From assembly GCA_027186245.1 (NCBI GenBank), contig CP114482.1:33561209-33625208 (forward strand): a DNA stretch of 64,000 nt, read 5' to 3'. The notes beneath the pieces are model-generated. The model was given only the letters and a program-made list of their open reading frames with translations. It did not search any database and was not told where the DNA came from. Below, piece by piece: positions 1 to 10,560 of the stretch (the stretch's first letter is position 1; the number at the start of each line of letters is the position of its first letter). This stretch comes from Coriaria nepalensis (lineage: Eukaryota; Streptophyta; Magnoliopsida; Cucurbitales; Coriariaceae). A program made the translations under genes and the position numbers.

Positions 1-2413
1 TCCCTCATCAAGTTCAAATTCATCTATTTAGCTCTTGATAAATACTTACCTATCTTGATGGAATGCCTTTGAAATTAATTAAATAGATTTTTCCCTCTGC
101 CAAATGGTCTTTGGATTTGTTGGGATACCCCTTAAAATAGTCAAACGAAACTTCTTCTTTGTGAAATTCGAATTTCATGAGACGCCTTTGGAATAATTCA
201 AAAGGCTTCCTACTTTATTGGAAAGTTATTACAATTAGTAAAAAAAAAAAAGGTTTGAAAGAAGAACGAAAATTGGCTATGCGGTCACTTGACCTGTCCG
301 CTAAAGCTTGGCCGGTTCGCTAAAGCTTAGCCGACCGGTCCCTGAAAACTAGGCCAAATCATTAAGTAAAGTTTATTTGGGCCCCTTTTGACTGATTTAA
401 TTAATTTCTTTTACGGTTTTTTCTTCAGGTCATTTGAAACTTGCCAAATGCTCCACTTTATCCCTCTTAATGAATAATTTTGAAGATGAGAGGGATAAAG
501 AAGACAATGATCATTGAATTTTTCTACAAATATGACTCCTTCATTCTTATTTCAAGCTTTTGAACTGTCTAATTTTCCTTTATCAGACTCTACTATTTGG
601 TCATTGAGATATTCCTCCATTTTCTAGGCCTAATATTTCCTTCTAACGGCTGTTATGGCTGACCCCGATTCGGGATGTTGATCGCGGCCAAAATTTCAAG
701 TGCTAGTTTTTGATCGATTTGGTTATTGCCTTACAGTTTAGATGTTGAGACGATTCCAATCACTCCCCCCTTTTTGCTAATGGTCCGGCTAATCGACACC
801 CGTCCCAAATAGATTTTGACATAAAAGAGTTTGATATGACAGGACATATGGTCGGATGATTTCGTAAAGATAAAATTTTCTAAGCTCTCGGCTTCAACTA
901 TGACTTCGACCAATCTTATAGATATAGACTGTCGTGGCATTGGTTATAGTCTGATGATGTCTGCTTCATCTTGGTCATTGTTAGTCTCTTCATGTGAGAT
1001 TTACAAATAAGCCTGGTAGTCCATTGGCAGGGTGATTGTATTGAATTGGGATGGTCCTAATCGATCTCTCGCTCACAAGACATGATGATGGAGGCTTTTC
1101 AAGATTCGACTTAATATGATGTTTGGGATTTGGCTCAATAGGTCCGGCCAAGTCTCCCTCATCTTCCTCTTCGCATGAGGAATCAACCTCATCCAAAAGT
1201 GCTTCCAAGACGTTGACATTAAGTCTTACTTTGATCTTGGGCATATGGGAAGTCATTCAGTCGATTATCTTGTCGGCCAAATCAAGGGGATCAGTTTTTT
1301 CTTGGTTGTCCACCTGGATGGGTGCAATTTTAGATGAATCGTTCAAGATAATGTTTAGCATTCCCAATAAAGAGGAAAATCTGATCTTTTCCAGATGTGC
1401 TTTTTTCAATCAGTCTCAACAGCATGTTTACTCCGAGCGGCCTGCTTACTTTGGGGTGCTAGTGTTGCTTCCATATTGATTGACTTGGTTTGGGGGGAAT
1501 GATCATCTGTGACCGCTTTTAGATGGCCTATTGATCCTTGTTTGTTTGACATGTCGGCCATTTGGCTGCTTAAATATTCGTGACAGTTATTCTCTCCATG
1601 ATCGTTCGGTTGAATCATTGTATTCCTGAAGGTCCTACCATTCCCGACGTAGGTGTCAACTTGATGTAAAAGTGATCATCAGCAGGGGCATAGGGATGGA
1701 TGATCAGGCGATCGATTTGCCCGGTAAGTGTTCATTTTGTCCTAATGGTCCACATGTGATTCACCATACCATTTTGGATGTTAATCTTGGCTGAATTTAA
1801 ATGGCTAGTGGGCAATCAGAAAGGGCTTAACCTCTTTGTTCTTTTATTGGGTAAGGATCTTAAATTGGCTACGACTGCATGGGTCATAGTGGGAAAGAGT
1901 TTTAAGTCCATGCCATAGTGGGTGCTTCCCCAAAGCTCAAGAGTCCTCTCTCGATCCGATCTTGTGTAAGATTTTGGAATATGAAACGATCATGCGTACA
2001 GTGATGGAATGTGTTACGATACTTACAATACTTCTTGCCACGTACTTTCTTAGTCGGCGACAGTTTGTGGTATGACTAAATTTTCAACTTCTTTTTTTTT
2101 TTACTAGCCTTCTATAGGTTTAAGAAATAGATTTTATCCTCCTTGTGAGGGCACCTTTTAGCAGCCTCACAGCTCGTAGTCTTGCTAGGAGCTGGGTGAG
2201 TAACTAATTTATCATCGATTATTTCTGCGACACCCAATTCATAGTGAGATTCCTAATAATAGGCTCATGTTGACAACACTTTTCTCAAGGCATTTTTTCC
2301 TCTTCCAGCCATTCTTTTACCTGGCTACTTTGGTAGAGAGTTTGAAGAAATATCAGAATTTCATTCTCTCGAACCTCTTCCAAGGTTCCATATCTAAGTC
2401 CTTAACAGATAGT
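1..2413 (-). mobile_element. Ty3/gypsy (Tat-like) gag-protease remnant
   Basis: No intact ORF. Read on the minus strand, about 2060-1930 gives a gag zinc-finger-like stretch (KYCKY...HHCTHDRF...QDRIERG), like the spaced Cys/His box in Tat-lineage gag. About 930-740 gives a stretch like the gypsy aspartic protease entry (SSDHMSCHIKLFYVKIYLG, then ISRTISKKGGVIGIV), where a family member would have I-D-G-G/S; the catalytic Asp is lost. Gag therefore lies right of protease, as expected for a minus-strand element. Frameshifts and stops are everywhere. The lineage is inferred from motif similarity recalled, not searched. Confidence 0.5.
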
Positions 2414-3120
2414 TGTATGGTTTCTATAAGTTAATATGAAACTAGACAACAAAAACTATATTTTAAAATTTTAATAGGATCTCATAATAACTATTACGTC
2501 AAGATTAAGTTATACTAGTTAAAACAACAAATTATGGAATAACAATAAAGAATCACTTACATCCTAAAACACTTACATCCTAAAACACTTACAACAAAGT
2601 TACCAAAATGTTCGACTTCTAACCTTGATAGATACAGACTATCTCACTCAAAGAAATTTCTAGTTTAAGTTGTCCAACAATGAACAGTCTAAACTTTCAA
2701 CTAGAGGAAGATACCCTTTCTCTCCTAGACAATTTGGCCAATATATGAACAACATAATGAATAATGCCAAGTTCCTTTGATCCTATTTATAGAGAGGACC
2801 TTGTTATCAACACTTATTAGCAAGAGTTTTGTTCTTCTACTAAAACTCTTTTAGCTAATTGAATATTCAATTATTTAATGAAGAAGTTATTGACATGTGA
2901 CCCCCCACATGTCATGCTCGTGTGGCCTGCCAAATTTTGACTATTAATTAATTCTTAATTAATTGTTAAATAGTTTAATTTGTCAAATTATAAAATTTCC
3001 AATTATCTCATAATAATAAATTTGACCTCCCTAGAACCTTTAAGAATAAATAAATTAATAAATTAAATCTATTTAAATTATTATGATAAATAGTTAATTT
3101 CTAATTAACCCAGTGTTACA
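2414..3120 (-). mobile_element. candidate LTR (minus orientation)
   Basis: The segment starts TGTATGG and ends GTTACA on the plus strand (TG..CA ends). Read on the minus strand it begins TGTAACACTGGG and holds a TATA-like CTATAAATAGG near 2795-2785, a usual LTR promoter placement. It adjoins the gag remnant to its left, as a 5' LTR of that minus-strand element would. The 5-bp flanks (atagt / tacac) do not match, so no target duplication is visible and the borders are tentative. Confidence 0.35.
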
Positions 3121-4846
3121 TACACAGTTTTGCTAGAGTTCAAGAAGGGCCGATTATTGAAGGAGTTTGACCACCTTAATGAAAGCTGGCTGATCATGTG
3201 TTGGTAATCCACTTTCCGGACTATAGTCAAGTTAGACAGTAGTAATATTTCTAAAATGTTCTTGGACGATTGGATGTACCACAAATTAAGAAGGAAGTTG
3301 CATGAAAATATAAATATTTGACTCTCTCAACGCTACAAATCAGCTAAGAAGAAAGATAAATATATCAAGCTTTAAAAGGGTCATAAATGTAGGAGTTAGT
3401 TCCTTAAACGAAGGACACTTTGACTGAGTAAAAGAAGGAAGCTTTCGGCTAACTCTAGAGGGAAAATCAGCCACCATGAAGAAAAAGAGCTACAAAGAAG
3501 GAAAATGGGCCCCACTTGCCGATTTTCACTAATTTAGCAAGGGAAATGCCTTGTTAACCAAGTAAATTTAGCTTGGTCAACATTTGAAGCTTGTCATCTA
3601 AGTTTTATGTCAAACAAGTAAACTTTCCAAACAAGTAATTGCTGAGACTTGTCGATCATGCAATTGGGAGCCTAAATTTGCCTATAACTAGAGACCTTGG
3701 GTGAAGAGAAAAACCACCACTTAACAAACACTTCAATCCAATATTGATTATCTAAGACTCTCACACCATTTATCATCAAAGGTTAGTGCAACCCTTATAA
3801 TTTTCTATTTGTTTCAATTTCTTTCCTTAAACTTTCAAGTTAGATTTCATTTATGCCCATTTCTCTTTCCGGTCCTTTAAATTTATGTCAATAAGTATCA
3901 TCTAGGATGACCTTATTTTTTATATTTCTGTCAATAAATATCATCTTGGATGACCTTATTATTTACTTTTTTTGTCTATTTACAAGCTCTCTTAGTAGTT
4001 GGATAACTTAGAATTCGATGTAAATTTTTACTTCTAGTACGCCCAAAATTTCTGGAATAGAACGAAAAAATATGTTTGGAGCTTTAACCTATATGCGGGT
4101 AAGTTTCCAGTGCTTTTTTTTTTTTTTTTATATTTATTATACAATATTTTCGTCCAACTGCTAGTTACGAAAAATATAGCGTCAATAAATTGGCATGCCC
4201 GGTGGAACCATTGGTTTTACATGTCAAAATGTTATTCTTGTTAGTCATTAAAATATTAACGAATTATCCATCGTTCATTCCAATCTAGACTAGCGTAAAA
4301 AATTGGCATGCCCGGTGGGACCTAGCACGATGATTCTCTAATGTCTTTCCGTCAGTTGCGAAGTCATAGCCTTGACAAATGCGAAGTTAAATGCAATAAA
4401 TAGGAATTATAGCCTTTTTTGCAGCCTCTTAGCCCTACATATGAGAGGCTTGAGTTAGACAATGATCCAATTGAAATAACATAGCGGCCAAACTACCAAT
4501 TGGCCTACTGAGGAGTCTAGTTTGTCGACCAAGATGGCCAAGAGGAATAGTCGATTAACTTGGCCGAATACAGTCTAACTCTGTCCAACCTCTAGCCTAC
4601 ACATGGATGAAATGGACGTCTTAATTGCTCAACTTCTCAAATGTATAAAACAAGTGGATGAACGAGTTGGTTGGAAATTACTAAAACCCTAAACGAATTA
4701 AAAAACCATTCGACCGAATTTCTAGAGGCCCTAAAGATGAACTTGCTGAGTAAGAATTTACTTGATTATTAGGAAATTTATCGACAACAAAATTGATGTA
4801 GGGGGAACAAGATCGAAAACCCCCACTTCAATCCCGTGACACCAAT
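3121..4846 (+). mobile_element. Ty3/gypsy LTR-leader-gag remnant
   Basis: It carries two copies, 4189-4208 and 4302-4322, of the motif ttggcatgcccggtgg(g/a)acc, which is typical of the leader just after the primer-binding site in Tat-type gypsy elements. Upstream (about 3660-3780) is LTR-like sequence with a TATA-like box. Downstream (about 4480-4750) is a gag-like but stop-riddled stretch rich in 'tggcc' words. The segment is cut off where the 5S-derived array begins. The two leader motifs about 113 bp apart suggest a local duplication or two overlapping insertions. Confidence 0.45.
3887..3960. repeat. 43-bp tandem duplication
   Basis: Two near-identical copies of gtcaataa(g/a)tatcatct followed by ggatgaccttatt start at 3887 and 3930. 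The duplication lies in the gypsy-like leader/LTR sequence and has no coding content. Confidence 0.7.
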
Positions 4847-4848
4847 AA

Positions 4849-4884
4849 TGGAATCCAGTTATTAATGCTGGTATGATCGCACCA
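4849..4884 (-). pseudogene. 5S rRNA fragment (5' end only)
   Basis: Only about the first 36 nt of a 5S copy remain (minus strand), joined at its 3' side to gypsy-like sequence. It marks the left edge of the array. A normal spacer follows to the next copy. Confidence 0.75.
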
Positions 4885-5095
4885 AATATTGTTTGCATTT
4901 TAATTGATTTTCTTCCTCTCTCTGCCATATGTTGTACCACTTTTATGAGATTATTTTGTAAATCTTCATAAATCTACCCAGTCCATCCTATGGCCGAATT
5001 CCAGGCATCGATGTGTGATCGGAAAAGGAGCCTAATGGATAAAAAGAAAAAGAAAGAGAAAAGAAATCCGACATCCGACAAAAAAAACAAAAAGA

Positions 5096-5214
5096 GGGAT
5101 GCAACACGAGGACTTCCCAAGTGGTCACACAACTGAGTGCTACTCTGGCTTAAGCACACTTGACTTTGGAGTTGTGATGGGATCTGGTGCATTGGTGCTG
5201 GTATGATCGCACAA
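5096..5214 (-). pseudogene. 5S rRNA-like copy 1
   Basis: Full length (119 bp). 3' end gggatgcaacacgagga and 5' end gtatgatcgcac are recognisable. Box A region is altered (tctggcttaagcacac on the plus strand). Confidence 0.85.
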
Positions 5215-5442
5215 AATATTATTTGAGTTTCAATTTCTTTTCTACCTTCTTTTGTTGTCTGCGACACTGCTTTTATGAGATTATTTCATAAATCTTTATA
5301 AATCTACCTAGCCTGTACCACGACCAAATTCTAAGCATTGATGTGTTATTGGAAAAGAAACCTGATGGATAAAAAGAAAAGGAAAGGGAGAAGAAAGCCG
5401 CAATCTAAAAAAAAAAACCAAAAAAAAAAGAAAAGAAAAAGA

Positions 5443-5561
5443 GGTGTGTAACACGAGGACTTCCCGAGTTGTCACCAAACTATATAATATTTTTGTCCAA
5501 ACATGCTCTAATGTAAATTTTTGATGGGATCCAGTGCATTAGTGATGGTACAGTCGCGCTC
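5443..5561 (-). pseudogene. 5S rRNA-like copy 2
   Basis: Full length, but the internal control region is badly decayed (tatataatatttttgtcc on the plus strand). This copy should not bind TFIIIA. Confidence 0.8.
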
Positions 5562-5777
5562 GATGTTATTTGCATTTAAATTTCTTTTCTACTTCCTTCC
5601 ACGTCTGCAACACTGCTTTTATGAGATTATTTCGTAAGTCTTCGTAAATCTATTCGGCCCAAACCATGGCCAAATTCCAAGCATAGATTCGTGATCGGAA
5701 AAGGACCTTGAAGGATAAAAAGAAAAAGAAAGAGAGAAGAAAACCGAGATCCAAAAAAAAAATTAAAACAATAAAGA

Positions 5778-5896
5778 GCAGTGCAACACGAGAACTTCTC
5801 AAGTGGTCACCCCACTCAGTACTACTCTCACCCAAGTATGCTTGACTGCAGAGCTTAGATAAGATCGGGTGCATTAGCGTTGGTATAATCGCACCC
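5778..5896 (-). pseudogene. 5S rRNA-like copy 3
   Basis: Full length, one of the best preserved. The 5' end keeps gcaccc and the control region reads ctcacccaagtatgcttg on the plus strand. Confidence 0.88.
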
Positions 5897-6109
5897 GATG
5901 TTATTTGTGTTATAATGTCTTTTTCTACCTCCCTATGTCCTCCGCGACACTGCTTTTATGAGATTATTTCGTAAATCTACCCTGCACGTACCACAACCAA
6001 ATTTCAAGCATTGACATGTGATCGGAAAAGGAGCCTGATGGATAAAAAAGAAAATAAAAGAGAGAACAAAGCCATGATCCGAAAAAAAAAAAGAAAAATA
6101 CCAAAAAGA

Positions 6110-6219
6110 GAGGTGCAACACCAGAACTTCCCGATAGTTAACCCAACTTAGTACTACTCTCACCCAAGAGTACTTGACTGCCGAGTTCTAACGGGATCTG
6201 GTGCATTAGTTCTGACTCC
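6110..6219 (-). pseudogene. 5S rRNA-like copy 4
   Basis: The 3' end and middle are intact, but about 10 nt near the 5' end (ggtatgatcg region) are missing. Confidence 0.82.
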
Positions 6220-6429
6220 AATGTTATTTGTGTTTCAATTACTTTTCTACCTCCTTCAATCATTCGCAACACCGCTTTTATATGATTATTTCGTAAATCT
6301 TCATAAATCTACCAGACTCTTACTGCAACCAAATTTAAAGAGTCGAAGTGTGATCAGAAAAGAAGCCTTATGGATAAAAATAAAAAGAAAGAAAGAAGAA
6401 AGCCGAGATCAAACAAGAAAAAACCAAAA

Positions 6430-6543
6430 GACACGAGGACTTCCTGAGTTGTCACCCAACTTAATACTATTTTCCCCTAAGCTCGCTTTACTTTGGAGCT
6501 CTATTGGGATCTGGTGCATTAGTACTGGGATGATTGCACAAAT
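6430..6543 (-). pseudogene. 5S rRNA-like copy 5
   Basis: The last few 3' bases (gggtgca) are lost. The rest follows 5S with many substitutions. Confidence 0.8.
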
Positions 6544-6766
6544 TTTTATTTGCATTTCAATTGCTTTTCTACTTCCCTTTGCCGCCCCCAACACCAGTTT
6601 TATAAAATTATTCATAAATTTTTACTAATCTACCTATCTCGTACTACAGACAAATTCCAAGTGTTGAGTTGTGATCAGAAAAGAATCCTCGTGCATAAAA
6701 AGAAAAGGAAAGAGAGAAGAAAGCCGAGATTAAAAAAAAAAAAAAAGCAAACAACAAACAAAAAGA

Positions 6767-6885
6767 AGGGTGCGACACGAGAACTTCCCGAGTGGTCATC
6801 CAACTAAATGCTACTCTCACCCAAGCATTCTTGACTGTAATGTTCCGATGGGATTCAATGAATTAGTGATGGTTGGATCACACTC
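6767..6885 (-). pseudogene. 5S rRNA-like copy 6
   Basis: Full length. It shares private variants with copy 8 (gttccgatg, ttcaatg, gtgatggttggatc on the plus strand). The following spacer has an internal deletion, so copy 7 starts only 228 bp away. Confidence 0.85.
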
Positions 6886-6994
6886 GATGTTATTTGCATT
6901 TCAAGTCAACGTGTGATCGTAAAAAGAGTCTGATGGATATAAAGAAAAAGAAATATAAAAAAAAGCCGAGATATGAAAAAAAAAATGAAAAAGA

Positions 6995-7080
6995 GGGGTG
7001 CAACATGAGAACTTCCCAAGTGGTCACCTAACTCAGTAGTACTCTCGCCTAACCACGCTTGATTGTGGAGTTATGATTAG
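6995..7080 (-). pseudogene. 5S rRNA-like copy 7 (truncated)
   Basis: The 3' two thirds of a copy, cut at ttatgattag and joined directly to copy 8 without a spacer. It shares spacer and gene variants with copy 9. Confidence 0.82.
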
Positions 7081-7081
7081 A

Positions 7082-7200
7082 AAAGTGCAGCACGAGAACT
7101 TCCTGAGTGGTCACCCAACTAAGTGCTACTCTCGCCCAAGCACTCTTGACTGCAAAGTTCCGATGTGATTCAATGCATTAGTGATGGTTGGATCGCACTC
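7082..7200 (-). pseudogene. 5S rRNA-like copy 8
   Basis: Full length, abutting truncated copy 7. The control region is close to canonical (ctctcgcccaagcactcttg on the plus strand). Confidence 0.86.
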
Positions 7201-7412
7201 GATGTTATTTGCTTTTCAATTACATTTCTACCTCCTCTTGCCTTTAGTGGCACCGCTTTTATGACATTATTTTGTAAATTTTCATAAATCTACGCAGCCC
7301 GTACCACAACTAAATTTCAAGCGTCAACGTGTGATCGTAAAAGGAGTTTGATGGATAAAAAGAAAAAGAAATATAGAAAAAAGTCGAGATATGAAAAAAA
7401 AAATGAAAAAGA

Positions 7413-7531
7413 GGGGTGCAACATGAGAACTTTCCAAGTGGTCACCCAACTCAATAGTACTCTTACCGAACCACGCTTGATTGCAGAGTTCTGATTGGAT
7501 CTGGTGCATTTGTGCTGGTTTGATCACACCA
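7413..7531 (-). pseudogene. 5S rRNA-like copy 9
   Basis: Full length with gaggggtgcaacatgaga at the 3' end. Its close match to copy 7 indicates duplication of a two-unit block. Confidence 0.87.
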
Positions 7532-7687
7532 AATATTATTTGCATTACAATTTCTTTTCTACCTCTCTCTGATGTCTGTAGCACCGCTTTTATGAGATTA
7601 TTTCGTAAATCTTCATAAATCTACTCCTCTTATACCATGGCTGAATCCCATGTGTCGACGAGTAATCAAAAGGAGCCTTATGGATAA

Positions 7688-7765
7688 ATACTACTCTAAC
7701 CCAAGCACACTTCTATTCAGAGTCTTAATAGGATTTGATGTATTAGCACTGGTAGGATCACGTCT
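7688..7765 (-). pseudogene. 5S rRNA-like copy 10 (truncated)
   Basis: The 5' two thirds only. The 3' third and the terminator-side spacer are deleted, joining spacer 'tggataaa' straight to 'tactactct'. Confidence 0.8.
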
Positions 7766-7984
7766 GATGGTATTTGCATTTCAATTCCTTTTTTACCTCC
7801 CTCCGCCTTCAACGGCATCGATTTTATGAGATTATTTGTAGATTATAGTAAATCTACATGGCTTTTACTGTGGCCGAATTCCAAGCGTCGACGTGAGATT
7901 GGAAAAAGGTCTTGATGGATAAAAAGAAAAAGAAAGAGAGAAGAAATATGAGATCCAGAAAAAAAGAAAAAAGAAAAAAAAGAG

Positions 7985-8082
7985 GGGGGCTACGCGAGAA
8001 CTTCCCAATTTGTCACCAACTCAGTACTACTCTCGCCCAAGCATGCTTTACTATGGAGTTTTGATGTGTTCTGGTGCATTAG
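7985..8082 (-). pseudogene. 5S rRNA-like copy 11 (fused)
   Basis: Full 3' part through 'gcattagta', where it jumps into the middle of another copy. Lacks the 5' end of the rRNA. Confidence 0.8.
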
Positions 8083-8156
8083 TACTCTCGCCCAAGCACC
8101 CTTGACTATGGAGTTCGGATAAGATCCGATGTATTACTGTTGGTATTATTCCGCCT
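8083..8156 (-). pseudogene. 5S rRNA-like copy 12 (fused)
   Basis: Begins within the control region (ctctcgcccaagcaccc) directly after copy 11 and runs to the 5' end. The join uses the short shared word 'tagta'. Confidence 0.8.
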
Positions 8157-8186
8157 AATGTTATTTGCATTTTAATTGCTTTTCTA

Positions 8187-8203
8187 CCCCCCCCCCCCCC
8201 CCC
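8187..8203. repeat. poly-C run (C17)
   Basis: Seventeen consecutive C in a 5S spacer where other units read ctacctccctccgc. Either slippage expansion or a sequencing/assembly artefact. Confidence 0.9.
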
Positions 8204-8372
8204 GCCTTATGTGGCACTGCTTTTATGAGATTATTTCATAAATTTTTGTAAATCTACTTGTCTTGTACCACGGCCAAATTCTAAGCATCGACGTATGATC
8301 GGAAAAGTAGCCTACTGGATTAAAAAAAAAAAAGAGAGAAGAAAGCCGATATCCAAAATTAAAACAAAAAGA

Positions 8373-8490
8373 GGGGTACAACATGAAGACTTCTCGATGG
8401 TCACCTAACTCAGTAGTACTCTTGTCCAAGCACACTTGACTGTGAAGTATTAACGGGATCCGATGCATTAGTGCTTGTTTGATCATGCCA
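8373..8490 (-). pseudogene. 5S rRNA-like copy 13
   Basis: Full length with gaggggtacaacatgaaga at the 3' end. A small deletion lies near the gtcaccca region. Confidence 0.84.
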
Positions 8491-8624
8491 ATGTTATTTG
8501 CGTTTCAATTGCTTTTCTACCTCTCTTCGTCGTCCGCAACACCTGGCATGTACATCAGCTGAATTCCAAGTGTCGAGTTGTGATCGAAAAATGATCCTAG
8601 TGGATAAAAACAATAACAAAAAGA

Positions 8625-8743
8625 TGGGTGCAACACGAGAACTTCTTGAATGGTCATCTAACTTAGTACTACTCTCCCCTAAGCATGCTTGACTACGGAG
8701 TTTTGATGAAATCCGGTGTATTAGTGCTGGTATGATCCCACCA
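8625..8743 (-). pseudogene. 5S rRNA-like copy 14
   Basis: Full length. The spacer before it is shortened (252-bp spacing), losing the 'ttttatgagattattt' block. Confidence 0.85.
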
Positions 8744-8969
8744 AATATTATTTGCATTTCAATTGCTTTGCTACTTCATTTCGCTGTCCGCGACACTGCT
8801 TTTATGATATTATTTTGTAAAACTACTTAGTCCATACCTCGGCCGAATTCCAAGCATCGATGCGTGATCGGAAAAGGAGTCTAATGAATAAAAAAAGAAA
8901 AAGAGAAAGGAAAGAGATTAGAAAGGAGAGATCTGAAGGGGAAAAAAAAAAAAACCAAAAACAAAAAGA

Positions 8970-9087
8970 TGGGTACACAAGAACTTTCCCAAGTTGTTAC
9001 TCAACTAAGTACTACTCTCACTTAAAAAGGGTTTAACTGCAAAGTTTTGATAGAATCCTGTGTATTAGTGCAAGCACAATCACACCT
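8970..9087 (-). pseudogene. 5S rRNA-like copy 15
   Basis: Last and most diverged copy. The control region reads cttaaaaagggtttaactgc on the plus strand. A partial spacer runs on to about 9147, where the array ends. Confidence 0.8.
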
Positions 9088-9147
9088 ATTATTATTTGCA
9101 TTTCAATTTATTTCGTAATGTATGTAAATCTATATGGTCCATATCAT

Positions 9148-10560
9148 GGGACCTCCACCCCTCACCCCTTAAAGATCAGCAATGGGATCTACTCTTACCA
9201 TCACATGTCTTCATTTTTATTCAATGTTATCGTATATCAAACATTTTATTATTAATTTAATGTTTGTTCTCTAATAGTAGATAATTATTTCATTTGGCCG
9301 ACGTCAAGTGTAAACTTAATATATGAAATCGTTATATTGTCGTCCAATTCAGTAATGTGTACTTGTAAAGTTTAAGGAAAACTAGTTAACTGGTTATAAG
9401 AAATGCACATTACATTCAGCTCTTGTTTTAAAGGAATGACGAAGTAAAAATAATTCTTTATTCCCATTTAAATAAAAATGTTATTTTTTCATTCCTTTTT
9501 AAATAAGTATTTATAGTATAAATCTATTTAACTATTTATTTATATAGTTCTTTTATGTATTTTTAAATTTCATTATGATATTTATGTAATATTCAAAACT
9601 TAAGGTAACTAAATGCATGATTTGATTAAAAGAAATTCAAAATCAATTTTTCTTTTTTATTTCTTAATGTATCTAAACAGATACAGTTAAATCATCAATC
9701 ATTCTCGTTTCATTTTCATTTTTATTTTTATTATATTTTTATTTCATTCTTATTTTTCATTCTCATTACCATTCTAATTCCACATGAAGAATCGAACAAA
9801 ACGTAACCTTAATATTCCTGTAAACGACAACGTTATCGTTGTGTATTTGAGTATTACCCTTTGCCTTTGGCACCAAGAGAAAACTAAGATCTATGGTTAG
9901 AGTAAATATTTATCTTCTTCACTAATATATTTGAAAAGCGTAAGCTTGTTATTAAATATTAAATACTTATAACGAAAGAAGTATGGTTGATTGTGTTTTC
10001 AAATATCTAAAAAACACATACTTACGGTTGATGGTCTTTTCAAAGAAGTATTGTTGATGTTGTTTTCAAATACCTCCAACTTAAAGAAACCATATATTCA
10101 AATGGCATTGAATTTGTAAACACTGTATGTTAGTTAACTAATTAAACAAGAGAGCATGTTATTAAAAAACAGAAGACCCTCTTCCTTCACAACTTTCTCT
10201 TCTAATATGAGGTGTCTATTTTAATGCTTGTTTCCTCAGGTGATAGGTAGGACTAACTAGATACGAGTAATACTTTGACATTTTAATTCTCGTGTTTCAT
10301 TGGATCTACTTCAACTGTTCAAGTTACAAATAAAAAAGACAAAAAGAAATAAATAAAAAATAAAGAGAAATATAGTAAGACTTGCTTCCCAAACAAGATT
10401 GATCATTAAAAGAACATATATACACGTTACACAAACAAGACTAAGTGTCCCTTGCGAGTGTGATACCCTATCAGGTGCTAATCTGGACAGCATACATAGA
10501 AGGCATAAATATTAAATACAGCATAAAATCAACAGAAGCTGTAACAAGTTAATCTCTCAA
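9148..10560. other. intergenic, AT-rich, no gene seen
   Basis: I see no coding signal or recognisable element. The last 250 bases or so probably include the POT1 3' UTR. Confidence 0.6.

Larger units (their letters stand above)
4847..9147 (-). repeat. tandem array of decayed 5S rDNA units
   Basis: About 16 head-to-tail units, most 320-347 bp apart. Each holds a 5S-like gene of about 118-119 bp on the minus strand plus a conserved spacer. Read on the minus strand, each copy follows the plant 5S rRNA from its 5' end (GGGTGCGATC) through the box A/C control region (AAGC..GCTTGGGCGAGAG) to the 3' end (GTTGCACCCC), then runs into poly-T, the Pol III terminator. The spacer keeps G-C at -12/-11 and C at -1, which are known plant 5S upstream elements, but has GAAAAG where TATATA is expected at -28. 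Copies share differences from functional 5S (for example AGTTGGG for GGATGGG), so the array spread from one already diverged founder. Several copies are truncated or fused. It is most likely a silent relic. Confidence 0.9.

Noticed and set aside
4758..8757. Many 60-130-codon frames on both strands within the 5S-like array
   Set aside because: They repeat with the array period and follow the 5S gene and its purine-rich spacer in translation. They are not protein genes.
4847..9147. Array of Cassandra-type TRIM retrotransposons (which carry 5S-like LTRs)
   Set aside because: Units are head-to-tail with one 5S-like gene each, poly-T terminators and 5S-type -12/-1 positions. I see no TG..CA ends, primer site or purine tract per unit. 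Not fully excluded without a search.
4847..9147. Functional 5S rRNA genes
   Set aside because: Every copy has several changes in conserved stem or control-region positions, and many are truncated.
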